The position numbers and the translations under genes were made by a program. The notes under the pieces were generated by a model. That model did not search any database, was not told the DNA's origin, and saw only the letters and a list, made by a program, of their open reading frames with translations. Positions 36,197 to 45,978 of a stretch of 64,000 nucleotides of DNA are shown piece after piece. The stretch is from Paucibacter sp. TC2R-5 (lineage in GTDB: Bacteria > Pseudomonadota > Gammaproteobacteria > Burkholderiales > Burkholderiaceae_C). How positions within the stretch are numbered: the stretch's first letter is position 1; each line of letters begins with the position of its first letter. The stretch covers positions 192,015-256,014 of the forward strand of contig NZ_JAJIRQ010000006.1 of the NCBI RefSeq assembly GCF_025717605.1, written 5' to 3'.

Positions 36197-37549
36197 ATGC
36201 CCGATTCTCAGCCGCCCAACCCCTACGACGTTGCCATCATCGGCGGCGGGCCGGCCGGCTGCAGCGCGGCTTCTTGGCTGCATCAGTTGGGCCTGAGCGT
36301 TGCCCTGATCGAGCGCGAGCCGCAGCTATGCGCCGGCTTGCAGTCGCTGCAGTTCGGCCAAGACTGGGTGCTGGGCGCGCCGGGCCAGAACCTCGCGACC
36401 TTGGGCCAACAGTACGCGCGCCACATCGAAAGCCTGCCCGCCGTGCAAGTCTTGCTCGGCCAAGCACTTGCCCATCTGGATTGGGCCGCCGACGCAGCTT
36501 GGCGCCTACAGTTGGCTGATGGCCGCAGCCTGAACGCACGCGCGCTCTTGCTCGCCACAGGCCTGAAGCCCCTGCGCCCCGAACTCTATTTCCCTCCGGC
36601 CGCAAGGCCTAGCCCGCGCCTGATGGACGCGCTGAGCCTGACCGCTTGTCGCGATCAACTGCCCGCTGGCAGCATAGTGCTCTTGGGTGGCGGCGACAAC
36701 GCGGCCGAAAACGCCTTGTTCCTGCAGGCGCGCGGCCACCAGGTCACGCTTTGGTCGCGCAGCGATTGGCGCGCCCAGCAAAGCCTGGTGGAGCGACTCA
36801 AAGCCCAGGCCGGGGTCATCACCATGCGCCCGCGCAATCCCATGCCGACGCGCTTGTTGGCTGATGAACAGGGGGTCACGGTGCAGTCACAGCAGTTCGG
36901 TGACGAGCGTTTTGACCATGTGGCCGTGCTCTTAGGCTTCGAGGCCGAACCGAGTGCTTGGCTCTTGGTTGGTGACGCGCTACAGCGCGCCGGCATCACC
37001 GCGCCGTCCCACCCCTTCCGCGACGAGCCGCGCTTTTCCCCGTTAGGCTTGTTCATCGCCGGCGACGCCAGCGGCCACCAGCATCCCAGCGTGCAGACCG
37101 CGCTTGGCGACGGCGTCGTCGCGGCCAAGGCCGTGGAGGCATTTCTGCGCCCCTTGAGCGAAGGCCAGCCGACGCTGGCAATGCGCCGCAACAACCGCCA
37201 GATCATCCACATCACCGGCCTGCGCTTCGGCGCGAATCTGGGTGTGCTGGACTTCGAGCGCGAAGGTCCACAACCGATTCAGGTCGATGCCGAGGTCAAT
37301 CTGGGCGCGCAGGCCATCGTCTCGCGCGACGCCGACATCGGCCACGTGCTGGACTACCGCCGCGTGCGCGCCATCATCATCGACGAGTGCACGGCCGAGC
37401 ACACCGATCTGCTGGAAGCGCTGCTGGGCAAGCTCTGCACGCGCTTGATGAAGCTGCCCGGCGTCGCCGGTGTGCGCATCAAAGTGACCAAGTTAGAAAT
37501 TTTCCCCGACTGCCAAGTCGCCATCAGTGCCGAATGCGGCGCTTGGTAA
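36197..37549 (+). CDS. FAD-dependent oxidoreductase fused to a FolB-like (dihydroneopterin aldolase) domain
   Basis: This 450-residue protein has two parts. Residues 10-330 are a thioredoxin-reductase-like flavoprotein with FAD site IIGGGPAGCSAA, NADPH site VLLGGGDNAAENA and the closing FIAGDASGHQHPSVQTALGDG. Residues 335-450 match dihydroneopterin aldolase: GVLDFEREGPQPIQVDAEV, then DIGHVLDYRRVRAII, LLEALLGKLCTRL and a final VAGVRIKVTKLE. The FolB-like part may catalyse the DHNA step of folate synthesis. The usual redox CxxC of thioredoxin reductases is absent. Burkholderiales often have folB directly upstream of ttcA; here it appears fused to the oxidoreductase. The frame is continuous. Confidence 0.82.
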   Translation: MPDSQPPNPYDVAIIGGGPAGCSAASWLHQLGLSVALIEREPQLCAGLQSLQFGQDWVLGAPGQNLATLGQQYARHIESLPAVQVLLGQALAHLDWAADAAWRLQLADGRSLNARALLLATGLKPLRPELYFPPAARPSPRLMDALSLTACRDQLPAGSIVLLGGGDNAAENALFLQARGHQVTLWSRSDWRAQQSLVERLKAQAGVITMRPRNPMPTRLLADEQGVTVQSQQFGDERFDHVAVLLGFEAEPSAWLLVGDALQRAGITAPSHPFRDEPRFSPLGLFIAGDASGHQHPSVQTALGDGVVAAKAVEAFLRPLSEGQPTLAMRRNNRQIIHITGLRFGANLGVLDFEREGPQPIQVDAEVNLGAQAIVSRDADIGHVLDYRRVRAIIIDECTAEHTDLLEALLGKLCTRLMKLPGVAGVRIKVTKLEIFPDCQVAISAECGAW

Positions 37550-37563
37550 ACCCCTGAAGTCTT

Positions 37564-38511
37564 ATGACCGCCATGAATACCGAAACCTTCGCCCGCCCCG
37601 AATTGGATGACGTCGAGACTAAAGACGACCCCAAGCTGTCGGTCGAGCTCAAAAAACTCTCCAAACGCCTGCATCGCCAGGTCGGCCAGGCCATCGTCGA
37701 CTACAACATGATCGAAGAAGGCGACAAGGTGATGGTCTGCCTGTCCGGCGGCAAAGACAGCTATTCGATGCTGGACATCCTGCTCAATATGCAGCAGCGC
37801 GCGCCCATCAATTTCGAGATCGTCGCGGTGAATCTGGACCAGAAGCAGCCCGGCTTCCCCGAGCACATCCTGCCCGAGTATCTGAAGGCGCGCGGAGTGC
37901 CTTTCCATATCGAGGAGCAGGACACGTACTCCATCGTCAAGCGCCTGGTGCCCGAAGGCAAGACCACCTGCTCGCTGTGCTCGCGCCTGCGCCGAGGCAA
38001 TTTGTACCGCGTGGCCGAGGAGTTAGGTGCCACCAAGATCGCGCTGGGTCACCACCGTGATGACATCATCGTCACCCTGCTGCTGAATATGTTCTTCGGC
38101 GCGCGCATGAAGGGCATGCCACCAAAGCTGGTCAGCGACACCGGCCGCCATGTGGTGATTCGCCCGCTGGCCTATGTGGCCGAACCCGATCTGGTGCGCT
38201 GGGCCGCGCACCGCGAGTTCCCCATCATTCCGTGCAATTTATGCGGTAGCCAAGAAAACCTGCAGCGCGTGCAGGTCAAGGCGATGATCAATGAATGGGA
38301 GACCAAGTACCCCGGCCGGCTTGAAAATATGTTCACCGCCATGAGCAAGGTCGTGCCCTCGCACATGATGGACCGCGAGCTCTTCCCCTTCCAAACCCTC
38401 AAAGCCACCGGCGTACCGGACACCAATGGCGACATCGCCTTTGACGAGGACGAGAGCTGCGCGCCGCAGCCGCAGGCACAGAGCTCGGTCATCACATTGC
38501 GCCCACGCTGA
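37564..38511 (+). CDS. ttcA: TtcA, tRNA 2-thiocytidine biosynthesis protein
   Basis: This 315-residue protein of the PP-loop ATPase family thiolates cytidine 32 of tRNA, using an iron-sulfur cluster. The PP-loop SGGKDSYSM, the cluster Cys pair [10 protein letters not shown], the HHRDD motif, and a later Cys in IIPCNLCGS are present. Two nearby Met codons (37564 and 37573) could start it; the first is used. It ends directly against the response-regulator gene. Confidence 0.96.
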   Translation: MTAMNTETFARPELDDVETKDDPKLSVELKKLSKRLHRQVGQAIVDYNMIEEGDKVMVCLSGGKDSYSMLDILLNMQQRAPINFEIVAVNLDQKQPGFPEHILPEYLKARGVPFHIEEQDTYSIVKRLVPEGKTTCSLCSRLRRGNLYRVAEELGATKIALGHHRDDIIVTLLLNMFFGARMKGMPPKLVSDTGRHVVIRPLAYVAEPDLVRWAAHREFPIIPCNLCGSQENLQRVQVKAMINEWETKYPGRLENMFTAMSKVVPSHMMDRELFPFQTLKATGVPDTNGDIAFDEDESCAPQPQAQSSVITLRPR

Positions 38512-39252
38512 ATGCGCCTGCTGCTGGTCGAAGACGATTTGATGATTGGCGAGAGCCTGCGTCTGGCCTTGCGCCAGGACGGCTACGCGGTCGACTGGGT
38601 GCGCGATATCAGCGCCGCCAAGGCTACGCTGGCGAGTGAGCGCTTCGACCTGGTGCTGCTGGATCTGGGCCTGCCCGAGGGCGGGCCTCAGCCTGCTCAT
38701 CCCGCTCATCCCGCTCAGTCCAGCAGCGGCCCCGCTGCCAGCGGCTTGGATGTGCTAAAGGCACTGCGCGCACGCCAGGACAACACGCCGGTGATCGTGC
38801 TGACCGCACGCGACGGGCCGGGCGAGCGCGTGTTGGGCCTGGACAGCGGCGCCGACGACTATCTGGTCAAACCGTTTGAGCTGGATGAGCTCAATGCGCG
38901 CATACGCGCAGTGCTGCGCCGGCACAGCGGCCGCAGCCAGCCGCTCTTGACTTGCGGTGCCGTCAGCTTGGACCCCGCAACCCGTCAGGTCACGGTGGGC
39001 GGCCAGCCTGTCCTGCTGTCGGCCCGCGAGCTGGCCCTGCTGGAGGCCTTGATGCAGCGGCCCGGCGCCTTGCTGTCACGCGCCCAACTGGAAGACCGCC
39101 TTTACGGCTGGGGCGAGGAGATCGAGAGCAATGCGGTGACGGTCTATATCCACCAATTGCGCCGCAAACTCGGGGCCGACTTCATCCAGAATATGCGCGG
39201 GGTCGGCTACTACGTCGGCTCGCCCAAGGCTGGCGGCAGCGAAAGTTCATGA
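38512..39252 (+). CDS. OmpR-family response regulator, QseB/PmrA-like, with an insertion in the receiver
   Basis: This 246-residue protein consists of a receiver domain (acid pocket EDD at residues 6-8, phosphate-acceptor D51) and an OmpR/PhoB winged-helix DNA-binding domain (residues 140-235, with SARELALLEALM and SNAVTVYIHQLRRKLG). Directly after D51 the loop is extended by about 20 Pro/Ala/Ser-rich residues, PQPAHPAHPAQSSSGPAAS, where relatives have a three-residue loop. The DNA there contains a tandem GCTCATCCC-like repeat, suggesting slippage. Its stop overlaps the sensor kinase start by four bases. It likely controls the protease gene downstream through the repeats at 40547-40585. Confidence 0.92.
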   Translation: MRLLLVEDDLMIGESLRLALRQDGYAVDWVRDISAAKATLASERFDLVLLDLGLPEGGPQPAHPAHPAQSSSGPAASGLDVLKALRARQDNTPVIVLTARDGPGERVLGLDSGADDYLVKPFELDELNARIRAVLRRHSGRSQPLLTCGAVSLDPATRQVTVGGQPVLLSARELALLEALMQRPGALLSRAQLEDRLYGWGEEIESNAVTVYIHQLRRKLGADFIQNMRGVGYYVGSPKAGGSESS

Positions 39253-40562
39253 GCTTGAATTCGATGCGCGCGCGCTTGCTGCTGAGCCTGCTGGCTCTGT
39301 TGGCGGCCGCAGCGCTGGTGATGGGGGCCAGCAGCTACCGCACGGTGCTGGCAGAGACCGAGGCCTTGTTCGACTATCAGCTGCGCCAGATGGCTCTGGC
39401 GCTGCGCGATCAAGGCGAGATCGCGCCCAGCCAGGCGCGCACCTTGGGGGACGAGCAACTCGACTTCGTCGTGCAGATCTGGACCGCCGATGGCCGCAGC
39501 ATCTATGCCTCGCGCGAGCATGCCAATCTGCCGGCGCGCGCCTTGCTGGGTTTGGCCGAAATCAATGTCGGCGGCCAGCGCTGGCGCACCTTCAGCGTGG
39601 CCACACCGGGCCGGGTGATCCAGGTCGCGCAGCCGGTGCAGATTCGCCAAAAGCTCGCGGCTGCGGCCGCCCTGCGCAGCGTGCTGCCGCTGCTCTGGCT
39701 GGCACCCTTGCTGGCCTTGCTGGGCTGGTGGCTGAGCGCTTTGACTGTGGCGCCGCTGCGAGCGGTGGCGGCAGAGGTCAGCCAGCGTGATGCACAGGCC
39801 CTGGCGGCGCTGCCCACGGCCGGTTTGCCCGATGAAGTCGCACCCTTGGTCAAGGCGCTGAATGCCTTGTTGCAACGGCTGGGCAGCTCGCTGGATCAGC
39901 AGCGTGCTTTTGTGGCCGATGCCGCGCATGAGCTGCGCTCGCCGCTGACCGCTTTAAAGCTGCAAGCCCAGCTGCTGCAGCGTGCACCGACCGAGGCCGA
40001 CCGCGCCGCTGCCATGGCCGCCTTGACCGCCGGCATCGAACGTGCCGCCCGCTTGGTTGAGCAGTTGCTGGCGCTGGCGCGCGCCGAGCCCGGCGGCCCG
40101 GCGCTGGCCCTGCAGACGCTGGATTTGAGCGAGTTGGTGCGCGGCGTGATGGCCGACTGTCTGCCGCTCGCCCTGGCGCGCGGCACCGAGCTGAGCTTGC
40201 AGGCCGAGGCGCCCGTCCAAGTGCAAGCGGAGCCGGCGGCGCTGGCCATGCTGGTGCGCAATCTGCTCGACAACGCAGTGCGCCACGGCAAGGCCGGCGG
40301 TCAAGTCGAATTGAGCGTTACCAACACAGAAGGCCGAGCAACGCTGTGGGTTGATGATGATGGGCCCGGCATTCCGCCGCAAGACCGCGAGCGGGTGTTT
40401 GATCGTTTCTACCGCCGCAACCCCGGCGGCGCTGGTCAAAGCACGATCGGCTCCGGCCTGGGCCTGGCCATCGCGCGCAATCTGGCCGAGCAGCATGGCG
40501 CCAGCATCAGCCTGGGCGACTCGCCGCTGGGCGGCCTGCGGGTCAGCCTAACTTTCGCCTAA
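39249..40562 (+). CDS. Sensor histidine kinase, QseC/PmrB-like
   Basis: This 437-residue inner-membrane kinase has two membrane segments (about residues 8-28 and 150-170) flanking a periplasmic sensor region, then a HAMP linker, the H-box DAAHELRSPLTAL with H227, and ATPase boxes NLLDNAVRHG, DDDGPGI and GSGLGLAIARNL. An ATGA overlap with the regulator gene fixes the start at 39249. The signal is not shown by the sequence. The last codons are also part of the 11-bp repeat array. Confidence 0.93.
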   Translation: MSLNSMRARLLLSLLALLAAAALVMGASSYRTVLAETEALFDYQLRQMALALRDQGEIAPSQARTLGDEQLDFVVQIWTADGRSIYASREHANLPARALLGLAEINVGGQRWRTFSVATPGRVIQVAQPVQIRQKLAAAAALRSVLPLLWLAPLLALLGWWLSALTVAPLRAVAAEVSQRDAQALAALPTAGLPDEVAPLVKALNALLQRLGSSLDQQRAFVADAAHELRSPLTALKLQAQLLQRAPTEADRAAAMAALTAGIERAARLVEQLLALARAEPGGPALALQTLDLSELVRGVMADCLPLALARGTELSLQAEAPVQVQAEPAALAMLVRNLLDNAVRHGKAGGQVELSVTNTEGRATLWVDDDGPGIPPQDRERVFDRFYRRNPGGAGQSTIGSGLGLAIARNLAEQHGASISLGDSPLGGLRVSLTFA

Positions 40563-40585
40563 TCTTGGCCTAATCAGGCCCTAAT
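40547..40585 (+). promoter_or_regulatory. Four direct repeats with 11-bp period, probable response-regulator binding sites
   Basis: CCTAAC at 40547 and CCTAAT at 40558, 40569 and 40580 follow one another at exactly 11 bp, the spacing used by PmrA/QseB/PhoB-type regulators that bind as tandem dimers. They span the kinase stop codon and lie 63 bases before the protease start. Confidence 0.75.
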
Positions 40586-40647
40586 CGGCCAAGCCTATCG
40601 TTCAGTTCATGCGGAATCTTCCGCGGCTTTGACGACAGGAAAACGCC

Positions 40648-42174
40648 ATGAACATCAAACCACTGAATGCAGCCTTGCTGGCTGCGGGCCTGGCCGCAGG
40701 CGGTGTGGCCACTGCACTGATCGCGCCGCAATGGCTGAAGTCTGACCCCGCTCAGCATCAAGCGACGAGTGCGAATGCGCTTGCAGCCGCCGGCACTAAC
40801 GAAGCAACTGCTCAGCAGCTGCAAAGCCCACAGATCGCCCCCGTCCCCTATCTGAACGCCGGCGGTGCGCCCGACTTCCGCGCCATCGTCAAGCAGGCCG
40901 GCCCGGCCGTGGTCGGCGTGACCGTCGAAGGCATGCGCCATGCCAGCCGTGAAGAGCAAGGCATGCCCGAAGCCTTCAGCGACCCGCAGTCACCCTTCTC
41001 GCAGTTCTTCCGCGGCCAACCCGGCCAGCGTGGCCGCGAGCAAGGCGGTCAGCCTTTCCGCGGCCAGGGCTCGGGCTTCATCATCAGCAGCGATGGCCTG
41101 ATCCTGACCAATGCCCATGTGGTCAATGACGCCAAGGAAGTCACCATCAAGCTGAGCGACCGGCGCGAGTTTTCCGCCAAGGTCCTGGGGCTGGACAAGG
41201 CCACCGACATTGCGGTTTTGCGCATCGAAGGCAAAGACCTGCCGACCGTGCGCCTGGGCGACCCGCGCCAGTTGGAAGTGGGCGACCCGGTGCTGGCCAT
41301 TGGCGCGCCCTTTGGCTTGGAGCAGACTGCCACCCAAGGCATCGTCAGCGCCAAGGGCCGCTCGCTGCCCAATGACGCAGTCGTGCCCTTTATCCAGACC
41401 GATGCGGCGGTCAACCCCGGCAATTCCGGCGGCCCGCTGTTTGACGGTTCGGGCGGGGTGATCGGCATCAATTCGCAGATCTATTCGCAGTCCGGCGGCT
41501 ACCAAGGCCTGAGCTTTGCCATCCCTATCAATGTGGCCTTGAAGGTCAAGGATCAGATCGTCGCCACCGGTAGCGCCCAACACGCCAAGCTCGGCGTCGC
41601 CGTGCAAGACCTGAACCAGTCGCTGGCCGATTCCTTCGGTATGGCGAGGCCCGACGGTGCTTTGATCGCGCAGGTCAGCCCAAACAGCGCCGCCGCCAAA
41701 GCCGGGCTCAAGCCCGGCGATGTGGTCACCGAGGTGGACGGCGAGCCGGTCGTGCGCTCGGGCGCCTTGTCCAGCCTGATCGGCCTGTCGGCACCTGGTG
41801 ACAAGGTCAAGCTGAAGATCTGGCGCGACCATGCGCCGCAAACGCTGGACATCGTCTTGGGTGGCGCCGAGGCCGAGGCCAAAGTGGCCAGCACAGCCGC
41901 CGCCCCGCAAGGCCGGCTAGGCCTGGCGCTACGCCCCTTGAGCAAAGAGGAATCGCGCGCCGTAGGTGGCGCGGCCGGCCTCCTGATAGAAGACGCAGAC
42001 GGGCCTGCAGCGCGTGCCGGCGTCAACGCCGGCGACGTGCTCTTGGCCATCAATGGTCGCCCGGCACAGTCCAGCGAGCAGGTGCGGGAAGTCTTGGCCA
42101 AATCCGGCAATATGGTGGCCTTGCTGATCCAACGCGGCGACAGCAAGATCTTTGTGCCGGTGAAGCTGGGCTGA
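40648..42174 (+). CDS. Do-type periplasmic serine protease (DegP/MucD family)
   Basis: This 508-residue protein has an N-terminal signal or anchor segment (AALLAAGLAAGGVATALIA), a trypsin-like domain with triad H157 (LTNAHVV), D187 (KATDIAV) and S260 (NPGNSGGP), and two PDZ domains (about residues 310-395 and 415-505). It degrades or refolds misfolded envelope proteins. A Gln/Gly/Arg-rich loop (REQGGQPFRGQ) before the catalytic His is typical. It is preceded by the 11-bp repeats, so it is probably a target of the adjacent two-component system. Confidence 0.95.
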   Translation: MNIKPLNAALLAAGLAAGGVATALIAPQWLKSDPAQHQATSANALAAAGTNEATAQQLQSPQIAPVPYLNAGGAPDFRAIVKQAGPAVVGVTVEGMRHASREEQGMPEAFSDPQSPFSQFFRGQPGQRGREQGGQPFRGQGSGFIISSDGLILTNAHVVNDAKEVTIKLSDRREFSAKVLGLDKATDIAVLRIEGKDLPTVRLGDPRQLEVGDPVLAIGAPFGLEQTATQGIVSAKGRSLPNDAVVPFIQTDAAVNPGNSGGPLFDGSGGVIGINSQIYSQSGGYQGLSFAIPINVALKVKDQIVATGSAQHAKLGVAVQDLNQSLADSFGMARPDGALIAQVSPNSAAAKAGLKPGDVVTEVDGEPVVRSGALSSLIGLSAPGDKVKLKIWRDHAPQTLDIVLGGAEAEAKVASTAAAPQGRLGLALRPLSKEESRAVGGAAGLLIEDADGPAARAGVNAGDVLLAINGRPAQSSEQVREVLAKSGNMVALLIQRGDSKIFVPVKLG

Positions 42175-42205
42175 GCCCTGCCCGCCGGGCCACTTGGGCA
42201 GCGGG

Positions 42206-43084
42206 CTAGCGCAGTTCGCGGCCGAGCAAACGCTCCAGCGTGCCCTGTGGCGATGCCTCGGGACGCTGCTGGTGCGCCGCGTCGAGATAGAAGGTTTGCT
42301 CCATCATGTACTGCCCGCCCATCGCGGCATGCAGCACTTGGTCGCTGAACACCACCCAGGTCGTACCGGGCGCAAAGTCGACTCGGGCTTGCGGACTGCT
42401 CCGCTGAAATTCGGCGTCAGCCTTGGCCAGATCGTGCAGCTTGAGCATCAGGTGGTCGCTTTCGGTGCGGCGGCGCTTGGTGATGTGCAGCATTTCCAAC
42501 AAGGCTGCCGAGCCATAAATCGGCCGACCGATCTTCGGCAAATAGCGCTTGGCATGGTCCTCGAAGGGCTCGCCCACCCGCCATTGGCGCGGCAGCCCGT
42601 TTGGATTGATATTGCAAAAAACGCGCAGCAGCCTTGTGCCCTGCATGGGGTTGGACGGGAAGGCATCGACATGTAAACGCGTGTCGTCCTTGCGCCAGCT
42701 GGTCTCTCGCCCGGCCACATTGACCGGCCTGAACGAACTGTTGCCACGCCGCAGATGACCCCGGTAATGCGGGAACAAGCGCAGTGCCAGGGCCTCACTT
42801 TGCTCGGCGTAGCGGCCTATCATCGCCTGCAGCGCCGCCAGATCGGCAGCATCGCCGGAGGCACCCCGCAGTTCATTGGCCGGCCAACGCACCGAAATAT
42901 TCTTGGCTTTTGCATCGGCCCAGCGAGGGTCCAAGAACTTGCGCTCGGCCGCCGTCAAAACAAATGGCAAGTGGGGGAACTGCAGAACTTCCCCGGCCTC
43001 AATCACAGCCTCAACGCCCCGAGTCGGCCCATCTTCGGACCAAGTGCTGTCGGGATACACGCGGATTGGAGTAATGCTGCTCAT
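42206..43084 (-). CDS. Kdo hydroxylase family protein (KdoO-like dioxygenase)
   Basis: This 292-residue protein resembles the Fe(II)/2-oxoglutarate enzymes that hydroxylate Kdo of lipopolysaccharide. The visible iron-ligand pattern is HVD (TRLHVDAFPSN, about residue 150) with a distal His in DQVLHAAMGGQ. Conserved basic segments such as PHYRGHLRRGNSSFRP occur before it. The start at 43084 (MSSITPIRVYP) is chosen since the frame upstream has no family similarity. It lies convergent to the protease and divergent from glmU, both with envelope links. Confidence 0.83.
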   Translation of the reverse strand: MSSITPIRVYPDSTWSEDGPTRGVEAVIEAGEVLQFPHLPFVLTAAERKFLDPRWADAKAKNISVRWPANELRGASGDAADLAALQAMIGRYAEQSEALALRLFPHYRGHLRRGNSSFRPVNVAGRETSWRKDDTRLHVDAFPSNPMQGTRLLRVFCNINPNGLPRQWRVGEPFEDHAKRYLPKIGRPIYGSAALLEMLHITKRRRTESDHLMLKLHDLAKADAEFQRSSPQARVDFAPGTTWVVFSDQVLHAAMGGQYMMEQTFYLDAAHQQRPEASPQGTLERLLGRELR

Positions 43085-43219
43085 AGATTCAAGACTGGTC
43101 GATGACTGGTGATTTGACGCCTTGAATATTAACTTGCAGCGTCGTCGCCAAAGCTCGTCATTTCTCGGCCACGCGGCCCCGCCATAATTGCGACTTCTCA
43201 GACCGTACCCACCACACTC

Positions 43220-44605
43220 ATGTCGCTGAATATTGTCATCATGGCCGCGGGCAAAGGCACCCGCATGAAGTCCGCCCTGCCCAAGGTGCTGCACAAGCTT
43301 GCCGGCCGCTCGCTGCTGCAACATGTGCTGAACATGACCGAAGGCCTAGGCGGCGCGCGCAATGTGGTGATCACCGGCCATGGCGCAGAAGTGGTCGAAG
43401 CGGCAGTCGCCGGCCCCGGTGTGCAGTTCGTGCGCCAGATGCCTCAGCTGGGCACCGGCCATGCGATCCAGCAGGCGGTGCCCGCCATCGAAGGTGATGG
43501 CACGACGCTGATCCTGAACGGCGATGTGCCCTTGATCAAGCAGGCCACGGCGCGCCGACTGGTCGAGGCCTGCGACGGCAAGGCGCTGGTGCTGCTGACC
43601 ATCCATTTGAGCGACCCCAGCGGCTATGGCCGCATCCTGCGCCAAGGCGGCACGGCGGACGGCAATGTGCTGGCCATCGTTGAACACAAAGACGCAAGCC
43701 CCGAACAGCGCGGCATCAAGGAAGGCTATACCGGCATGATGGCCGCGCCCACGGCTGCGCTGAAGCGCTGGGTCAGCCAGTTGAACAACAACAATGTGCA
43801 GGGCGAGTACTACCTGACCGACATCGTCGCGATGGCGGTGGCCGAAGGTGTGCCGGTCTTGGGCATTGCCGCACCGAACGAAACCGAAGTCTTGGGTGTC
43901 AACAGCCCCGTGCAATTGGCCGATCTGGAGCGCCGCTTCCAGCGCGAGCAAGCGAATGACTTGCTGGAAGCCGGGGTGCGTCTGGCCGACCCGGCGCGCT
44001 TCGATCTGCGCGGCACTTTGAGCTGCGGCCAAGATGTCGAGATCGACGTCAACTGCGTCTTTGAGGGGCAGGTCAGCCTGGGCGACGGCGTGCGCATAGG
44101 CGCCAACTGCGTGATCCGCAATGCCACGATCGGCGCCGGCGCCCGTATTCATGAATTCACCCATATCGACGGCGAGGCCCAAGGCGTCAAGGTCGGCGCG
44201 GGCGCCTTGGTCGGGCCTTTCGCGCGGCTGCGGCCCGGTGCAGATCTGGGCGAGGAAGTGCATATCGGCAACTTCGTCGAGGTCAAAAACTCCACCCTGG
44301 CCAAGGGCGCCAAGGCCAACCACCTGGCCTATTTGGGCGACGCCACCGTCGGCGAGCGCGTCAACTACGGCGCCGGCTCCATCACCGCCAACTACGACGG
44401 CGCCAACAAACACCGCACCGAAATCGGCGCCGATGTCCATGTCGGCTCGAATTGCGTGTTGATCGCACCGGTGGTCATTGGCGCCGGCGCCACCATTGGC
44501 GGCGGTTCCACCATCAGCAAAAACGTTGCCACCGGTGAGCTAAGTGTTGCGCGCGGCAAACAGGTGGCCATTGCGGGATGGACAAGACCGGTCAAGAAAC
44601 GCTGA
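43220..44605 (+). CDS. glmU: GlmU, bifunctional GlcNAc-1-phosphate uridyltransferase / glucosamine-1-phosphate acetyltransferase
   Basis: This 461-residue protein makes UDP-GlcNAc for peptidoglycan and lipopolysaccharide. The N-terminal pyrophosphorylase domain starts [15 protein letters not shown]. The C-terminal left-handed beta-helix shows hexapeptide repeats from about residue 255, and the acetyltransferase segment [18 protein letters not shown] with the catalytic-region [13 protein letters not shown]. Length and domain order are standard. Confidence 0.97.
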   Translation: MSLNIVIMAAGKGTRMKSALPKVLHKLAGRSLLQHVLNMTEGLGGARNVVITGHGAEVVEAAVAGPGVQFVRQMPQLGTGHAIQQAVPAIEGDGTTLILNGDVPLIKQATARRLVEACDGKALVLLTIHLSDPSGYGRILRQGGTADGNVLAIVEHKDASPEQRGIKEGYTGMMAAPTAALKRWVSQLNNNNVQGEYYLTDIVAMAVAEGVPVLGIAAPNETEVLGVNSPVQLADLERRFQREQANDLLEAGVRLADPARFDLRGTLSCGQDVEIDVNCVFEGQVSLGDGVRIGANCVIRNATIGAGARIHEFTHIDGEAQGVKVGAGALVGPFARLRPGADLGEEVHIGNFVEVKNSTLAKGAKANHLAYLGDATVGERVNYGAGSITANYDGANKHRTEIGADVHVGSNCVLIAPVVIGAGATIGGGSTISKNVATGELSVARGKQVAIAGWTRPVKKR

Positions 44606-44732
44606 CGAATGCCGACCGCGTGCGCGATAATTCACGCCGACGGTCGCTTTCACCGCGCGCTCCCCCCGATTTGCGGGAAGCGCCGGCCGGGGCCTCCGCC
44701 TAGTATTGGGCCGATAGCAGTGAAAGCACATC

Positions 44733-45179
44733 ATGGCGCGACATTCCAGGCTTCCCCCGATCCCGCAAACCCAGCAGGACGACAGCATTTTGATCGACAG
44801 CACTTGGCCGACGAGCTTGGATGAAGCACAGACGCGCCAAGAGCAAGCCGCTCGCAGCGCTGCGCTGGAAACGCAAGCCCAGTACCACGCTCAGTGCGAC
44901 GACGCGGCGAGCGCCTGCTGGTATCTGTGCCGCAGCCTAGGTCTTGCTCGCCAAATGGAAGCCGGTGGCGAGCCCACGCTGGAGCTGCTGTTCGAATTGC
45001 TCGGCGCCTTGGCCGACCTGCCGGCCGAAATCGGCAATGCACCCATGCCCGAACATATCGGCGCCGACAAGCTCGGCGTGTTCGAGCTCTGCCAGCAACT
45101 GGCCGCCGCACGCGAAGCCAGTCAGGAAGCCTGGGTGGACGCCGATCTGGCTGCTCCCACGCAGGCTCAGACCCACTGA
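44733..45179 (+). CDS. Hypothetical cytoplasmic protein
   Basis: This 148-residue protein is acidic and helix-rich, without signal peptide or membrane segment. It contains a moderately conserved-looking stretch, ACWYLCRSLGLARQMEAGGEP. The composition and codon use fit the core genome around it. No family is recognised. It stands alone between glmU and the SRPBCC gene. Confidence 0.65.
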   Translation: MARHSRLPPIPQTQQDDSILIDSTWPTSLDEAQTRQEQAARSAALETQAQYHAQCDDAASACWYLCRSLGLARQMEAGGEPTLELLFELLGALADLPAEIGNAPMPEHIGADKLGVFELCQQLAAAREASQEAWVDADLAAPTQAQTH

Positions 45180-45261
45180 AGCTTGCTTGCCGCAGGTTTG
45201 CGAGGATTGCAATCTTCGCAGCCGGGCTGCATGCTGACGGGCAGTTCAAACGGAGCTGCGC

Positions 45262-45798
45262 ATGAAAATCCTGAAAGTTCTCGGCCTCAGCCTTGTTGGC
45301 TTGGTGGCCCTCCTTCTGATAGGCGGCTGGCTGCTGCCCTCTACCTTCAGCGTCTCTCGCAGCGTGCAGATTGCCGCCAGCCCGGAGAAAATCTACCCAT
45401 TGGTGGCCGCCCCCGGCGCATGGCGGCAGTGGAGCGTTTGGAACCGGCGTGACCCGGCCATGACGATCGAATACAGCGGCCCGGACACGGGGGCCGGCGC
45501 GGTCTGGGCCTGGAAGAGCGCCAGCGAGGGCGACGGCAAGATGACTTTCACGGCGGCCGAGGCGCCCAAACGGGTCGCCTACGATCTGTACTTCCCCGAC
45601 TTCGGGACCACCTCCAGCGGTGAGTTTCGCTTCGAGGCGCAAGCCAGCGGCGGCACCCAAGTCACTTGGCTGATGAATGGCGATATGGGCAAAAACCCCT
45701 TGTTCCATTGGCTGGCTTTGTTCGCCGATGGCATGGTGGGCAAAGACTTCGAGGCAGGCCTTAAGAATCTCAAAGCGGTCGCAGAGACGAAACCTTAG
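45262..45798 (+). CDS. SRPBCC-fold protein (polyketide cyclase/START-like) with membrane anchor
   Basis: This 178-residue protein opens with a membrane anchor (ILKVLGLSLVGLVALLLIGGW) followed by a START-like domain beginning TFSVSRSVQIAASPEKIYPLV and containing PGAWRQWSVWNR. These proteins have a hydrophobic pocket for lipids or other ligands. The specific role is unknown. The C-terminal helix FADGMVGKDFEAGLKNLKAV is typical of the fold. Confidence 0.85.
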   Translation: MKILKVLGLSLVGLVALLLIGGWLLPSTFSVSRSVQIAASPEKIYPLVAAPGAWRQWSVWNRRDPAMTIEYSGPDTGAGAVWAWKSASEGDGKMTFTAAEAPKRVAYDLYFPDFGTTSSGEFRFEAQASGGTQVTWLMNGDMGKNPLFHWLALFADGMVGKDFEAGLKNLKAVAETKP

Positions 45799-45978
45799 GC
45801 CTGGGCTGCCCCAAAAAGCAGCAGACCGCTATAAGACCAGTCATATCAATGACTTAAAAGCGCTGGCCGCAGCTTGCCCACGGACTTTTCCACAGAAAGC
45901 AGGGATAGATCGGGCCGATTCCTGGGCGAATAGGCCCAAGAAGGTCAAAGTGCCACGCCCATCATTGAAAATGCCGGC

